A stretch of DNA of 64,000 nt from Hyphomicrobiales bacterium (lineage in GTDB: Bacteria; Pseudomonadota; Alphaproteobacteria; Rhizobiales; Beijerinckiaceae): NCBI GenBank assembly GCA_930633525.1, contig CAKNFP010000001.1:1962001-2026000 (forward strand), in the 5' to 3' direction. The notes under the pieces were generated by a model, which saw only the letters and a program-made list of their open reading frames with translations, was not told the DNA's origin and did not search any database. Positions within the stretch are counted from its first letter, which is position 1. Each line of letters opens with the position of its first letter. Of the stretch, positions 1 to 8,916 are shown piece after piece. The position numbers and the translations under genes are program-made.

Positions 1-229
1 CATCGAGCGCCTACTGGTGGAGACGGATGCGCCTTATCTCGCGCCTGAACCCTTCCGGGGAAAACGCAATGAGCCGGCGCATGTCGGCTATACCGCGCGT
101 GTGCTTGCGGACGTGAAAGGCATGGATGAATCTGCCCTGATCGCCGCGACCACCGCCAATTTCGAACGACTCTTCGCGAAAGTCGGTCGGGACGAGCTGG
201 TCGCCAGTCCGGAAGGACATGCCTCGTGA
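1..229 (+). CDS. tatD: TatD family metal-dependent hydrolase, C-terminal fragment
   Basis: Only the last 75 or so codons are in the window; the gene starts upstream of base 1 and the reading frame enters at base 2. The fragment carries the ETDAPYLAP and GKRNEP signatures typical of the C-terminal end of TatD/YcfH proteins, where the Asp is a metal ligand of the TIM-barrel hydrolase fold. TatD proteins are metal-dependent nucleases or deacylases acting in the cytoplasm. The stop overlaps the GTG start of the next gene (GTGA), so the two are translationally coupled. In related alphaproteobacteria this pair commonly lies after metG and holB, which would be expected just outside the window. The family call is firm; the substrate is not known. 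Confidence 0.9.
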   Translation, partial: IERLLVETDAPYLAPEPFRGKRNEPAHVGYTARVLADVKGMDESALIAATTANFERLFAKVGRDELVASPEGHAS

Positions 230-1026
230 CGACGACTGTGACCGTGCTCGGCTGTGGGTCATCCGGCGGCGTGCCACGCGTCGGCGGAGGCTGGGGCGCC
301 TGTGATCCCGGCGAGCCACGCAACCGGCGCAGGCGCTGCTCCGTTCTCATCGAGCGGCGCGGCAGCGCCGGAACGACCCGCGTACTGATCGATACGTCGC
401 CGGACCTGCGGGAACAGCTGCTGTCGGCGGACGTCGACCATCTCGATGGCGTGCTCTATACGCACCAGCACGCGGACCATACCCACGGCATTGATGATTT
501 GCGGCCGCTGTCGCTGCGTATGCGCCGGCCCATCAATGTCTACGCGAACCGGGCAACGGGCGAATTCCTGCGGGAAACCTTTGGCTATTGCTTCGCGACG
601 CCCCTCGACAGTGAATACCCGCCTTTTCTGATAGAGCATTCCCTCGAGGCCGGACGCGCGACCGTTATCGAGGGGCCTGGCGGTGCCATCACAGCCATGC
701 CGTTCTCCATGCAGCACGGTCGTCTCGAGGCCTACGGCTTCCGCATCGGCAATTTTGCTTATGCCACCGATATCAACCACATGCCGGAGGCGAGCGTCGC
801 CTATGTGATGGGGCTCGATGTGCTGATCCTCGATGCCCTGCGCTATACGCCGCACGCCACGCATTTCAGCGTGTCGGAGGCGCTTGCGCTGATTGATCGC
901 GTTACGCCGCGGCAGGCTTTCCTGACGAATCTCCACAATGATCTCGACTACGGAAAGCTCTCCTGTGAGCTGCCCGCGGGAATCGAGCCCGCCTATGACG
1001 GGCTGTCGATAGACATCGGCCACTGA
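226..1026 (+). CDS. Metallo-beta-lactamase-fold hydrolase (PhnP-like)
   Basis: A 266-residue protein with the metallo-beta-lactamase metal-binding motif THQHADH (His80, His82, Asp84, His85) preceded by a glycine-rich N-terminus (GCGSSGG). Cys26 and Cys38 in the early loop resemble the structural cysteines of PhnP-type phosphodiesterases. It should bind two divalent metals and cleave a phosphodiester or related bond in the cytoplasm; PhnP cleaves cyclic ribose phosphates, but no phn genes are nearby, so the substrate is open. The GTG start overlaps the tatD stop by four bases, giving a two-gene operon. Length and motif are normal for the family. A reading frame of 254 codons on the opposite strand is a shadow. 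Confidence 0.88.
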   Translation: MTTTVTVLGCGSSGGVPRVGGGWGACDPGEPRNRRRRCSVLIERRGSAGTTRVLIDTSPDLREQLLSADVDHLDGVLYTHQHADHTHGIDDLRPLSLRMRRPINVYANRATGEFLRETFGYCFATPLDSEYPPFLIEHSLEAGRATVIEGPGGAITAMPFSMQHGRLEAYGFRIGNFAYATDINHMPEASVAYVMGLDVLILDALRYTPHATHFSVSEALALIDRVTPRQAFLTNLHNDLDYGKLSCELPAGIEPAYDGLSIDIGH

Positions 1027-1312
1027 GGCCCTTCGGACCGGCCGAATTCCTACGTCTAGCCGGGCGGCGAGATCGCTGTCCTGGCAGCTTCATTAAAATT
1101 CCTTGTGAGATGCCGTTGCCGCAAGGCCGTTGGCGCGGACTGCATTGCTGCTCGTCCGTATTCCCGCATCCTTGAGTGCATCACGCGATGCATGCAGCTT
1201 CCGCGTGTGACCGGTCGAGGCATGGATGGACATGCAGCGCGACAGACCCTGCCGGACTTCCAGGCTTGGTGAGACCGGGGGCAACCCGTTCATCATCCGG
1301 CTTTCGGGTTCG

Positions 1313-2008
1313 ATGTGTCTGCCATGGCTAGCGATATTGGCATTTGCCCTCGCCGGCATCACCGCCCCCGCTCAAGCGGCGGCTTGCATTGGCCGTCTTA
1401 GCGATGTTGCGGAAGCCGGAGCGGCCTGCGGCCAGGAGGCGCGGCTGGCCGATGTCGCGCAATCCGGTCCCGCGAGCGGGCTACGCGATCTCTCACTGGC
1501 GGAAATCCAGACAACCCCGGTTGGCGAGACCCGATTCGGTGTCGAGATCGTCACGCGCCTAGGTGCGCAGACCGTATCGCCGGCGGATCTCCTGTGGTTT
1601 CAAGCCGCATTCGTCGAGGGGGATCTCGGGGCAGGTCCGATCGCGAGACCCACGTCGGTTCGGGCAATTCAGGCCGAACTGCCGCAGGCTCTGCCGCAAG
1701 CAGAGAGTTGGAGTGTATCTGGGGGCTTCATCCACCATTGGTGGCCGAACCTCCGGCACGCCATTTTTACGAGCCTTGTCTGGCAGGCGCCGCCGCGAAT
1801 CGCTCTGCGCGCCCAGGGAGATGACCAGGCAAGGTTGACATTGGGCACGGGCACCCGGCTGACCTGGTCACCGGTCGCGGACATGGATCTCGGTTTGGAG
1901 GTGCTCTATACGCGCTCCGGTGAATTCGTGAGCCGCCGCGTCGGGTTCAAGGATCTGGCCATGGACGGTACGATCGATGCGCGTCTGCGCTTCAACAAGG
2001 GATTTTAG
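1313..2008 (+). CDS. Short porin-like outer-membrane protein, possibly a truncated porin
   Basis: The likely start at 1313 begins a clear signal peptide (hydrophobic stretch ending PAQAAA); an in-frame ATG at 1226 would add 29 residues before it. The mature part is about 210 residues. Its second half resembles the C-terminal strands of alphaproteobacterial porins (Porin_2 family): an aromatic WSVSGGFIHHWW strand, then TGTRLTWSPVADMDLGLEVL, and a terminal Phe as needed for BAM-dependent insertion. Full porins of this family are usually about twice as long, and the loop 3 and N-terminal barrel region is missing or unrecognisable. It is therefore either a remnant that kept its signal peptide and C-terminus or a small barrel. 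The porin relationship is recognised by eye, not by alignment. Confidence 0.55.
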   Translation: MCLPWLAILAFALAGITAPAQAAACIGRLSDVAEAGAACGQEARLADVAQSGPASGLRDLSLAEIQTTPVGETRFGVEIVTRLGAQTVSPADLLWFQAAFVEGDLGAGPIARPTSVRAIQAELPQALPQAESWSVSGGFIHHWWPNLRHAIFTSLVWQAPPRIALRAQGDDQARLTLGTGTRLTWSPVADMDLGLEVLYTRSGEFVSRRVGFKDLAMDGTIDARLRFNKGF

Positions 2009-2130
2009 GGCCAAATTGGGCGGCTGGCTCCGCGCCGGCGCTATTCGGCGCCGCGTGACGATCCTGCGATTTTCCTGTCTGGAACTGAGGAGGGATAGCC
2101 CGAGGAGCTCCAGAAAGTGGAATAAAATTC

Positions 2131-2157
2131 AACAATATTAGATATTTAAATATTGTT
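2131..2157. repeat. AT-rich perfect inverted repeat
   Basis: Nine-base perfect arms (AACAATATT at 2131-2139 and its complement at 2149-2157) flank a 9-base AT-only core apart from one G. It lies between two convergent genes (porin-like gene ending at 2008 and hydrolase ending at 2226) in a locally AT-rich patch of an otherwise GC-rich region. It could be a transcription end for either gene or a protein-binding palindrome; the surrounding bases 2009-2225 hold no gene. Confidence 0.45.
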
Positions 2158-2225
2158 CTTGATTCATTGTGTGAGAAACCCGTTTGATGTGGATAGGGCG
2201 CGAAGCCTTTGCGCCGACGATCGCA

Positions 2226-3119
2226 TCACGTCATCTGCGAATCAACACTTTGAACGAACCGCAGGATCGCCTTCATAACCGCCGGTTCCCAGGTCAACGG
2301 CGTGTGGCCTTGGTCCGGTATGGTCAAGGCCTCCATCTTGGGGTAGCGCGCCTGCATCGCGGCCAGCGTGGCCTCGGACAGAATGTCAGAATTGGCGCCA
2401 CGAATGGTGAGCATCGGCACGTTACGCAGGAGATCGCAGTAGTTCCAAAGGTCCGGTAGCGGCTCCTCGAGATCGACGCTCTCCAGTGTCTTTACGAGAG
2501 CCGGATCATAGGCTGGGACGAGCTTGCCCTTTTCCTCCACCCATGTCCGGCGCGCGAGAAGATCCCAGTCCGCATCGCCCAGCGCCGGGAACTGGGCGCT
2601 TGAAAGCAGCTTGAGAATTCCGACCGCTTCGCGGAAATCAGCTGGCGTCGGCAGCTTGCCGATATAGCCGCGGATACGGATCAGCCCGCGTGGGTCGAGA
2701 ACAGGTCCGACGTCGTTGAGGACAGCCCCTTGCACGACGCCGGCGCGCGCGACCGCAAGCGCCATGATGAGGAGGCCGCCGCGCGAGGTGCCGACGAAAA
2801 TGGCCTGGGGCACCCCAAGCGCCGTCAGGATCTGGATCAGATCATCGACCTCGACCTGGGGATCGTAGTGGGTCCAGTCCTTGTCCCATTCGGAGAGGCC
2901 GCGGCCGCGATAGTCAACGGCAATGACGCGCCGCGGCCGGCGGGCATCCGAGGCAAGGGCTATCGCGAGTTCATGGAAATCCGCGGCCGTGCGGGCGAGG
3001 CCGGGCAGGCACACCACCGGCAGATACTCGCTAGGGCGGCTGCCGTAGACACGGAGATGGAGGCGAAGGCCGTCGCTGGCGCTCACAAATTCATCACGGA
3101 AGCCGTCAGTCGCAGCCAT
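2226..3119 (-). CDS. Alpha/beta hydrolase
   Basis: A 297-residue protein of the alpha/beta hydrolase fold. The nucleophile elbow is GTSRGG with Ser112; the probable acid is Asp near residue 245 (GANSDILSE) and the base is His272 (DQGHTPLTW). The oxyanion-hole region is LPGLARTAADFHEL near residue 40. There is no signal peptide, so it is cytoplasmic. This subfamily of small esterases is common in Hyphomicrobiales but the substrate is unknown. It lies 82 bases downstream of the lytic transglycosylase gene on the same strand, separated from it by a hairpin, so it may be expressed only partly with that gene. Confidence 0.85.
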   Translation of the reverse strand: MAATDGFRDEFVSASDGLRLHLRVYGSRPSEYLPVVCLPGLARTAADFHELAIALASDARRPRRVIAVDYRGRGLSEWDKDWTHYDPQVEVDDLIQILTALGVPQAIFVGTSRGGLLIMALAVARAGVVQGAVLNDVGPVLDPRGLIRIRGYIGKLPTPADFREAVGILKLLSSAQFPALGDADWDLLARRTWVEEKGKLVPAYDPALVKTLESVDLEEPLPDLWNYCDLLRNVPMLTIRGANSDILSEATLAAMQARYPKMEALTIPDQGHTPLTWEPAVMKAILRFVQSVDSQMT

Positions 3120-3149
3120 CGGTCACCAGCACAACACAAGAAAACACGA

Positions 3150-3171
3150 GCCCCGACAAGATTGCCGGGGC
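3150..3171 (-). terminator. Hairpin between slt and the hydrolase gene, candidate terminator
   Basis: GCCCCG and CGGGGC arms (3150-3155 and 3166-3171) can pair, with further partial pairing inside. On the minus strand the hairpin follows the slt stop and is followed by a loose T-rich stretch, not a clean T run. It may act as a weak terminator or attenuator. Confidence 0.35.
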
Positions 3172-3201
3172 GACTTCATGACGGACCATGGCACGATTGG
3201 C

Positions 3202-5463
3202 CTACTGGAACGCCCCCCGCCGGAGATCACGCTCGATGAACAAGGCGGTCCGGTCACTCAGAATATGCCGGTAGACCTGAAGATTCTCCATAACGCGTTG
3301 CACATAATTGCGTGTTTCCGGAAAGGGGATGCGTTCCACCCAGTCCACGGTGTCGACGCCGTTGTCGCGTGGGTCGCCATAGGCCGCGATCCACTTGCGC
3401 ACGTTGCCGGGGCCGGCGTTGTAGGCGGCGAAGGTCAGGATGTAGGATCCGCGCCAATAGCCGACGAGCTCGCCGAGATGGGCGGTGCCGAGTGTCGCGT
3501 TATAGGCCGGATCGCTGGTGAGGCGATCGACGTCGAAGGGCAGTCCCGCCTTCTGGGCGGTCGCTTTCGCGGTGGCCGGCATGAGCTGCATGAGCCCGCG
3601 CGCGCCGGCCGAGGAGACGGCATCCGCGGCGAAGGCGCTTTCCTGTCGTGCGATCGCATAGGTCATCGACTTCTCGACGCTGTCGCCTGCGGTTTCAAAG
3701 GTTGGAATGCCGCTCGTTGGAAAAGCGGTCCGGTCGAGAGGGAAGCCGCGGTAGAGGGCGCGTTTGCCAACCACCAGCTCCGCGCGCGTATCCCCCAGCG
3801 AGGCTGCGATATGCGCGACGGCGGTCATTGTGTCGGCGCCTTGCACATTCCGCGCGAGTTCATCGAGCAGAAGGGTAGCGATCCGCCGTTCGTCGAGGTG
3901 GTAGAGAAGCCGGATCGCCTGGACGATTTCGCCTTTTTCGAGGGACGCACGCGCGAGGACATCCCCAGTCACAGGCGGGTTTACAGGCAGATCGGTCTTG
4001 CCGAGCTTGGCGCGGGCAAGCTGCCCGAAATAAGTAGTGACGTGCTGGGCAGCCGCCTCATAGAACGTATCCGCATCGACGGCGTTCTTGGCGGCTTCGG
4101 CCGCCCGCCCGCGCCAGTAGGCGACGCGCGCAACCGATGTCGGCAGGTCGGCATGCGGCTCGGCGGCCGTGAAATGCTTGGCGGCGAGATCCGGCTTGTC
4201 GAGGAACCGCAAGGCAATCCAGCCGGCGAGCATCTCGGTCTCGATCGTGTCTGCCTCGCTCACCGCGACATTCGGCTTGATGATGTCGTAAGCCAATTGC
4301 GGCTTGCCTGCCTCGAGCAGCCCGCGCGCAAGACGTTGGCGCTCCTTCGCCCATTGGTCGCCTTCGACCACGGCATCACGCTTGGTCGGCGCCTTCAGCA
4401 TGATCGCGGCGGCTTCCTCGCGCTTTCCCTGGCGGCGCAGCTCCTGCGCTTCGACGAATTGGATCAACGGCTCCGCCCGCTCCGCGGCGTTGAGGCCGTT
4501 GAGCGCAGCCTTCATATTGCCGCCGCGGTCTATGGCCATGCGGGCTTTCAGGAGCTTGACCTCGGTGGGGCCGATATCGGCGGCCAGTCGCTGGGCCGAT
4601 GTCCAGTCCTTGCGAAAGGCGAGGCGCTCCAGCCGCGCACGATTGTTGTCGGCTGTAAAGACGGCGGGAAAGCTTTCGCGAATGGCGCGCTCAAGGTCGC
4701 GGTCGACCGGATCATTGCGCCAGGCATCCTGCACCAGGGTGTGGGCCTTTTTCTCCGATTCCTTGTCCCCCGACTGCTGGTAGGCGAGCGCCAGGGCAAA
4801 CTTGCCGTCAGCGCTTTCAGGCTCGCGTCTGGAGAAAAAAGACAAGGTCGTGGCCGGAGGCAGTTTCTGCCGCCACATCGCGCGTTCCGCGTAGCGCTGT
4901 GTGATGTCGCGCTGGGGCCAATCGGGCCGGTCGGCCAGGAAGGCTGAAAGGCGGTTGAAGCCAAGATGTGAGCCGTTGTGGCGGATGGCGATCCATTCGA
5001 CGAGTGTGCGTGCGGCAGCACCCGACAGGCTGGCGGCGAGCGCATCGCCTTCGGCGATGTTTCCCTTGCGATAGAGGTCGATGATCTGTGTGACGCTGTC
5101 GGCTTCGACGGTGATGGCATCAAGGTCGGGGCGCGCCACCGAAAGGGCGTGCGGCGGCTTGGCGTCGCGGCTTTGCATCTGGTCCGGGCCGGCATAGGCG
5201 AGCGCCGCCGGATCGGTATTCACCGGCGTGGGCGGCATCTCGGTCGGGTCGGCCTCCGCGATCGCCTCCGCGGCTGAAGAAGCCCCTTCAGCGCCGGCGA
5301 TTTCGGTCGCGGGAACGGAAGCCGGCGGCGCAACCGCAGGCGCTCCAGCCTCCTGATTGCGTTGAGGAGCCGGCATCTCAACCGGAGTTCTATCCGGCCA
5401 CACAACAGCGGTTGAGAGAACGGCAACCGCGATTCCCGCCAGAAGGCGCGTTCTCGGCTTCAT
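3202..5463 (-). CDS. slt: Soluble lytic murein transglycosylase
   Basis: A 753-residue periplasmic enzyme that cleaves peptidoglycan between MurNAc and GlcNAc and forms 1,6-anhydroMurNAc. The start at 5463 opens a signal-anchor-like segment (MKPRTRLLAGIAVAVLSTAV); a frame-extended start at 5544 would put 27 polar residues ahead of it and is less likely. A Pro/Ala-rich linker (about residues 30-100) is followed by a long helical superhelix (about 110-570) and the C-terminal SLT domain. In that domain ARQESAF contains the catalytic Glu near residue 608, followed by GLMQLMPATA and AAYNAGPGNV. It is divergent from dapA, and the slt/dapA/smpB neighbourhood is typical of alphaproteobacteria. A 589-codon frame on the plus strand across this gene is a shadow. 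Confidence 0.93.
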   Translation of the reverse strand: MKPRTRLLAGIAVAVLSTAVVWPDRTPVEMPAPQRNQEAGAPAVAPPASVPATEIAGAEGASSAAEAIAEADPTEMPPTPVNTDPAALAYAGPDQMQSRDAKPPHALSVARPDLDAITVEADSVTQIIDLYRKGNIAEGDALAASLSGAAARTLVEWIAIRHNGSHLGFNRLSAFLADRPDWPQRDITQRYAERAMWRQKLPPATTLSFFSRREPESADGKFALALAYQQSGDKESEKKAHTLVQDAWRNDPVDRDLERAIRESFPAVFTADNNRARLERLAFRKDWTSAQRLAADIGPTEVKLLKARMAIDRGGNMKAALNGLNAAERAEPLIQFVEAQELRRQGKREEAAAIMLKAPTKRDAVVEGDQWAKERQRLARGLLEAGKPQLAYDIIKPNVAVSEADTIETEMLAGWIALRFLDKPDLAAKHFTAAEPHADLPTSVARVAYWRGRAAEAAKNAVDADTFYEAAAQHVTTYFGQLARAKLGKTDLPVNPPVTGDVLARASLEKGEIVQAIRLLYHLDERRIATLLLDELARNVQGADTMTAVAHIAASLGDTRAELVVGKRALYRGFPLDRTAFPTSGIPTFETAGDSVEKSMTYAIARQESAFAADAVSSAGARGLMQLMPATAKATAQKAGLPFDVDRLTSDPAYNATLGTAHLGELVGYWRGSYILTFAAYNAGPGNVRKWIAAYGDPRDNGVDTVDWVERIPFPETRNYVQRVMENLQVYRHILSDRTALFIERDLRRGAFQ

Positions 5464-5687
5464 CCGGCCACTCCCGAACTCGAGCACGGGCACACTACAC
5501 CTGCGATAGGAAAGTTGTCGCTCTTGGATCTTAACGAATTCCAAATCACCCGCATCACACCTTTACTATGCTGGCCTTTTGCGCCATCACCTTGAGGAGG
5601 CTATGACTTCCTCCGTGTGCTGGCGGCCGAACCGCCGCACCGAAAAACGCTGCATGGGAGATTCCCCTCGCGGGGAAAACCACACCG

Positions 5688-6581
5688 ATGACTTCACGCT
5701 CTCCCTTCAAGGGATCGATCACTGCGCTCGTTACGCCTTTCCGCGATGGTGCCCTCGATGAGGCCGCGTTTCGCGCCCATGTCGACTGGCAGATCGAGAA
5801 TGGCACCCATGGGCTCGTCCCCGTCGGCACGACGGGTGAAAGCCCCACATTGAGCCATGCCGAGCACAAACAGGTGGTCGAATGGTGCATCGCCGCCACT
5901 GCCGGACGTGTACCCGTCATAGCCGGCGCGGGTTCCAACAACACGGCGGAAGCCGTCGATCTGGCGCGCCATGCCGAGAAGGCCGGCGCCCAGGGCGTGC
6001 TGGTCGTGACCCCCTACTACAACAAGCCCGGCCAGGAAGGGCTCTATCAGCATTTCAAGGCCATCAATGACGCCATCGGCATCCCTATCCTGATCTACAA
6101 CATTCCCTCGCGTTCGGTGATCGACATGTCCGTCGACACCATGAAGCGGCTGTTCGAGCTTCCGAACATCGCGGGGGTCAAGGATGCGACCGCCAATGTG
6201 GCGCGTGTGAGCCTGCAGCGCGCGGCGATGGGCTCGCACTTTAACCAACTTTCTGGCGAAGATGCGACGGCGCTCGGCTTTATGGCGCACGGTGGCGATG
6301 GCTGCATCTCCGTCAGCGCCAATGTTGCGCCGAAGCTGTGCTCGGAGTTCCAGGAGGCGTGCCTGCGTGGGGACTATGCCAGCGCCTTGGCAATCCAGGA
6401 TCGACTGATGCCGCTCCATACGGCGCTGTTCATCGAGACCAATCCCTCGCCTGCGAAGGCCGCGCTCGCGCTGCTCGGACGCATGTCTGCGGAGACGCGA
6501 CTGCCTATGGTTCCCGTCTCCGACGCAACGCGCCATACGCTCCGCGAGGCTTTGGTGCATGCTGGGCTTATCAACGAGTGA
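5688..6581 (+). CDS. dapA: 4-hydroxy-tetrahydrodipicolinate synthase
   Basis: A 297-residue class I aldolase of the DapA family that condenses pyruvate with aspartate semialdehyde, the first committed step to lysine and meso-diaminopimelate. The Schiff-base Lys165 lies in GVKDATAN, Tyr137 in LIYNIPSRS and the substrate-binding GTTGES at 48-52, all at positions expected for the family. A second conserved stretch is [11 protein letters not shown]. It is followed six bases later by smpB, probably in the same transcript. The 224-base gap to the divergent slt gene should hold both promoters. Diaminopimelate supply next to a murein transglycosylase makes functional sense but is ordinary synteny. 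Confidence 0.95.
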   Translation: MTSRSPFKGSITALVTPFRDGALDEAAFRAHVDWQIENGTHGLVPVGTTGESPTLSHAEHKQVVEWCIAATAGRVPVIAGAGSNNTAEAVDLARHAEKAGAQGVLVVTPYYNKPGQEGLYQHFKAINDAIGIPILIYNIPSRSVIDMSVDTMKRLFELPNIAGVKDATANVARVSLQRAAMGSHFNQLSGEDATALGFMAHGGDGCISVSANVAPKLCSEFQEACLRGDYASALAIQDRLMPLHTALFIETNPSPAKAALALLGRMSAETRLPMVPVSDATRHTLREALVHAGLINE

Positions 6582-6587
6582 GGTGTG

Positions 6588-7058
6588 ATGTCTGCCGGTA
6601 AGGAGACGACGCGGAACGTTGCCGAGAACCGGAAGGCACGCTTCAATTACGAGATCGTCGAGAAGATCGAGGCCGGCATCGCCTTGACCGGCACGGAGGT
6701 CAAATCGCTCAGGGAAGGCAAGGCGACCATCACGGAAGCCTATGCCGGTCCCTCGGGCGAGGAATTTCTGCTGTTCAACGCCTATATCCCGGAATATCTG
6801 CAGGCCAACCGCTTCAACCACGAAACGCGGCGGCCGCGGAAGCTGCTGCTGCATAAGCGCCAGATCAATAAGTTGATTGGCGCCACGCAGCGTCAGGGCT
6901 TCACGGTTGTGCCGCTCCGGATCTATTTCAATCCAAAGGGGCGCGCGAAAGTCGAGATCGCACTGGCGCGGGGCAAGACGCTTGGCGACAAGCGGGAGAC
7001 CGAGAAGAAGCGGGATTGGGATCGCGAGCGCTCACGCATCATGCGCGAGAAGGGCTGA
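6588..7058 (+). CDS. smpB: SsrA-binding protein SmpB
   Basis: A 156-residue protein that binds tmRNA and carries it into stalled ribosomes for trans-translation. The family signatures [24 protein letters not shown] and the lysine/arginine-rich C-terminal tail ([16 protein letters not shown]), which folds into the decoding channel, are all present. The ATG at 6588 directly follows a GTG at 6585 that could also serve; the ATG gives the usual N-terminus. It is separated from dapA by only six bases. The tmRNA gene itself is not in the window. Confidence 0.95.
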   Translation: MSAGKETTRNVAENRKARFNYEIVEKIEAGIALTGTEVKSLREGKATITEAYAGPSGEEFLLFNAYIPEYLQANRFNHETRRPRKLLLHKRQINKLIGATQRQGFTVVPLRIYFNPKGRAKVEIALARGKTLGDKRETEKKRDWDRERSRIMREKG

Positions 7059-7093
7059 GGTCGCGGGGGCGCAAGACCCCACCCGTCGCGGTC

Positions 7094-7765
7094 TCAGGCC
7101 TTGCCGTCGAGGAAGGCACGCACACGCTGGAACACGGCCTGGAACATCTCGGGCGTGAGGACGCGTGTGTTCGTGTTGTATCGGGAGCAGTGATAGCTGT
7201 CGAACAGCCGGACGCGGCCAATGTCGTGTTCGGCTCCATGGCCGAAGGGAACGCGGCCGGGTTTGCTGCCTAACGCGCGGACGACACTTTCATGGGCGAT
7301 ACGGCCAAGAGCGACAACCGCCGATAGGCGTGGCAACCTGTCGATTTGCCCGATGAGAAACGGGCGGCAGGCGGTAATTTCAACGCTGGTCGGCTTGTTC
7401 TGCGGTGGCACGCAACGGACCGCATTGACGATGATGCCATCGTCGAGTGTAAGGCCATCGTCCGGCGTGGCGCGGTAATGGCCATGCGCAAAGCCAAACT
7501 CAGCCAGGGTAGCGTAGAGAAGGTCGCCGGCGTAATCACCCGTGAACGGCCGGCCAGTCCGGTTGGCACCCCGCAGCCCCGGCGCCAGCCCGACGATCAT
7601 CAGGCGGGCATCCGAAGGCCCGAAGGCAGGAACCGGTGCATTGTGCCAGCCCGGCTCGCGCCCTCGCCACTCCTCCCGAAAGGCCACGAGTCGCGGGCAG
7701 AGCGGGCAGTCATGGCCCGGCTCGGCCGCGTCGTGCTGTACCTTGCGCTGCAACAGCGCGCTCAA
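7094..7765 (-). CDS. Uracil-DNA glycosylase, family 5 (UDGb type)
   Basis: A 223-residue DNA repair enzyme that removes uracil and other deaminated bases. Motif A reads GLAPGLRGANRTGR, lacking the polar active-site residue of families 1 and 4, which marks family 5. The second motif, SYHCSRYNTNT, corresponds to the catalytic His-containing loop. Four cysteines (Cys20, Cys23, Cys118, Cys133) are placed as the 4Fe-4S ligands of families 4 and 5. The start is TTG at 7765, overlapping the TGA of the upstream NYN gene (TTGA), so the two are translated together. It is convergent with smpB. Confidence 0.88.
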   Translation of the reverse strand: MSALLQRKVQHDAAEPGHDCPLCPRLVAFREEWRGREPGWHNAPVPAFGPSDARLMIVGLAPGLRGANRTGRPFTGDYAGDLLYATLAEFGFAHGHYRATPDDGLTLDDGIIVNAVRCVPPQNKPTSVEITACRPFLIGQIDRLPRLSAVVALGRIAHESVVRALGSKPGRVPFGHGAEHDIGRVRLFDSYHCSRYNTNTRVLTPEMFQAVFQRVRAFLDGKA

Positions 7766-8415
7766 GGAGATTCGATGCCGTCTTCGTCACTCGGCTGCCG
7801 GATGCCATAACGCTTTTCAACGGTATAGCGGGAGCGGGCGCTGTCGGCCTTGTCCTCGAAGCCAAGCGGCCTCGGGCGATCCGTGCGCTCGGTGGGATCA
7901 CGACCGATTCGTGAGGCGAGCTGCATGATCTCGATGAACTCATCCGCCTGCCGCCGCAATTCGTCGGCGATCATCGGCGGTTGGGTCGAAATGGTCGAGA
8001 TAACCGACACGCGCACGCCCCGGCGCTGCATGGCCTCCACGAGCGAGCGAAAATCCCCGTCGCCGGAGAACAGGATCATTTCATCGATATAGGGCGCGAG
8101 CTCCAGCGCATCGATCGCGAGCTCGATATCCATATTGCCCTTGACCTTGCGGCGGCCCGCAGAATCGACGAACTCCTTGGTGGGCTTGGTCACGACCCGA
8201 TAGCCGTTATAATCCAACCAATCTATCAGTGGTCGAATGGAGGAATATTCCTGATCTTCGATCAGCGCCGTGTAATAGAAGGCGCGCACCAGATTCCCAC
8301 GCCCTTTGAATTCTTTCAAAAGACGCTTGTAGTCGATGTCGAAGCCTAATGTCTTCGTCGTGGCATAGAGGTTCGCCCCATCGATAAATAACGCGAGACG
8401 TTGTGGGCTTGTCAT
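7762..8415 (-). CDS. NYN-domain (LabA/DUF88 type) protein, probable nuclease
   Basis: A 217-residue protein of the LabA-like NYN family, a PIN-related fold that usually binds Mg and cleaves RNA. Acidic positions expected for metal binding are seen in LALFIDGANLY near the N-terminus, GNMDIELAIDAL, and LFSGDGDFRSLV. I place the start at 8415, just before the conserved FIDGANLY; an upstream in-frame start at 8568 would add 51 unrelated residues. The C-terminal 50 residues are charged and probably disordered. The gene overlaps the following uracil-DNA glycosylase by four bases. In related genomes it lies between smpB and rpoZ, as here. Target RNA is not known. Confidence 0.82.
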   Translation of the reverse strand: MTSPQRLALFIDGANLYATTKTLGFDIDYKRLLKEFKGRGNLVRAFYYTALIEDQEYSSIRPLIDWLDYNGYRVVTKPTKEFVDSAGRRKVKGNMDIELAIDALELAPYIDEMILFSGDGDFRSLVEAMQRRGVRVSVISTISTQPPMIADELRRQADEFIEIMQLASRIGRDPTERTDRPRPLGFEDKADSARSRYTVEKRYGIRQPSDEDGIESP

Positions 8416-8916
8416 TGATTGTATCTCGATTAGGCGTTTTACAGAGTCGAACCTGTCGTCCGAAGACGGCATCGTGAAAAATGTATCAGTATCACCAAAT
8501 GTCCTGCGGGCATTCAACAGTTGCTGTCGCACAGTTGCGATAGAAATGACAAGCGCATATTGCTCCACCGTCCAGAAAAGTCCAGCGGCGGTAACAGCGA
8601 GGGGATCTCCCCTTACGCTACCGCTCCGAACTGCCGGCTCCGTTAACTTTTAAAGCCGACGACTCTACTCTGAACAGATCCGCATCCTTGCGGTCATCAT
8701 ACGCATAATAATACCGTTACGCTCTGACAGGCCAAACCGGCAGCCATGGCGGACAATGCGTCGCTATGACAAAATCAGTGGGTATGCGTGTAACGCGCAA
8801 TCCCATTAGGGAATCATTAGGCGGGCAATAGGTCTGCGTCAAATGCAGCAACGCCGGCACTATAGGCCGGTTTCATCAGAAGTGCACCGCTTCGGGCGGC
8901 TTTGACAGGGGATAAG
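8416..8916. other. Intergenic region upstream of the NYN gene and downstream of rel
   Basis: Five hundred bases without a convincing gene. It should contain the promoter of the NYN gene and the transcription end of rel. I see no strong terminator hairpin with a T run and no tRNA-like fold. The frame continuing upstream of the NYN start (to 8568) is open but does not resemble the family. Confidence 0.4.

Noticed and set aside
3178..4947. 589-codon plus-strand frame across slt
   Set aside because: Antisense shadow of the lytic transglycosylase gene, with no family features.
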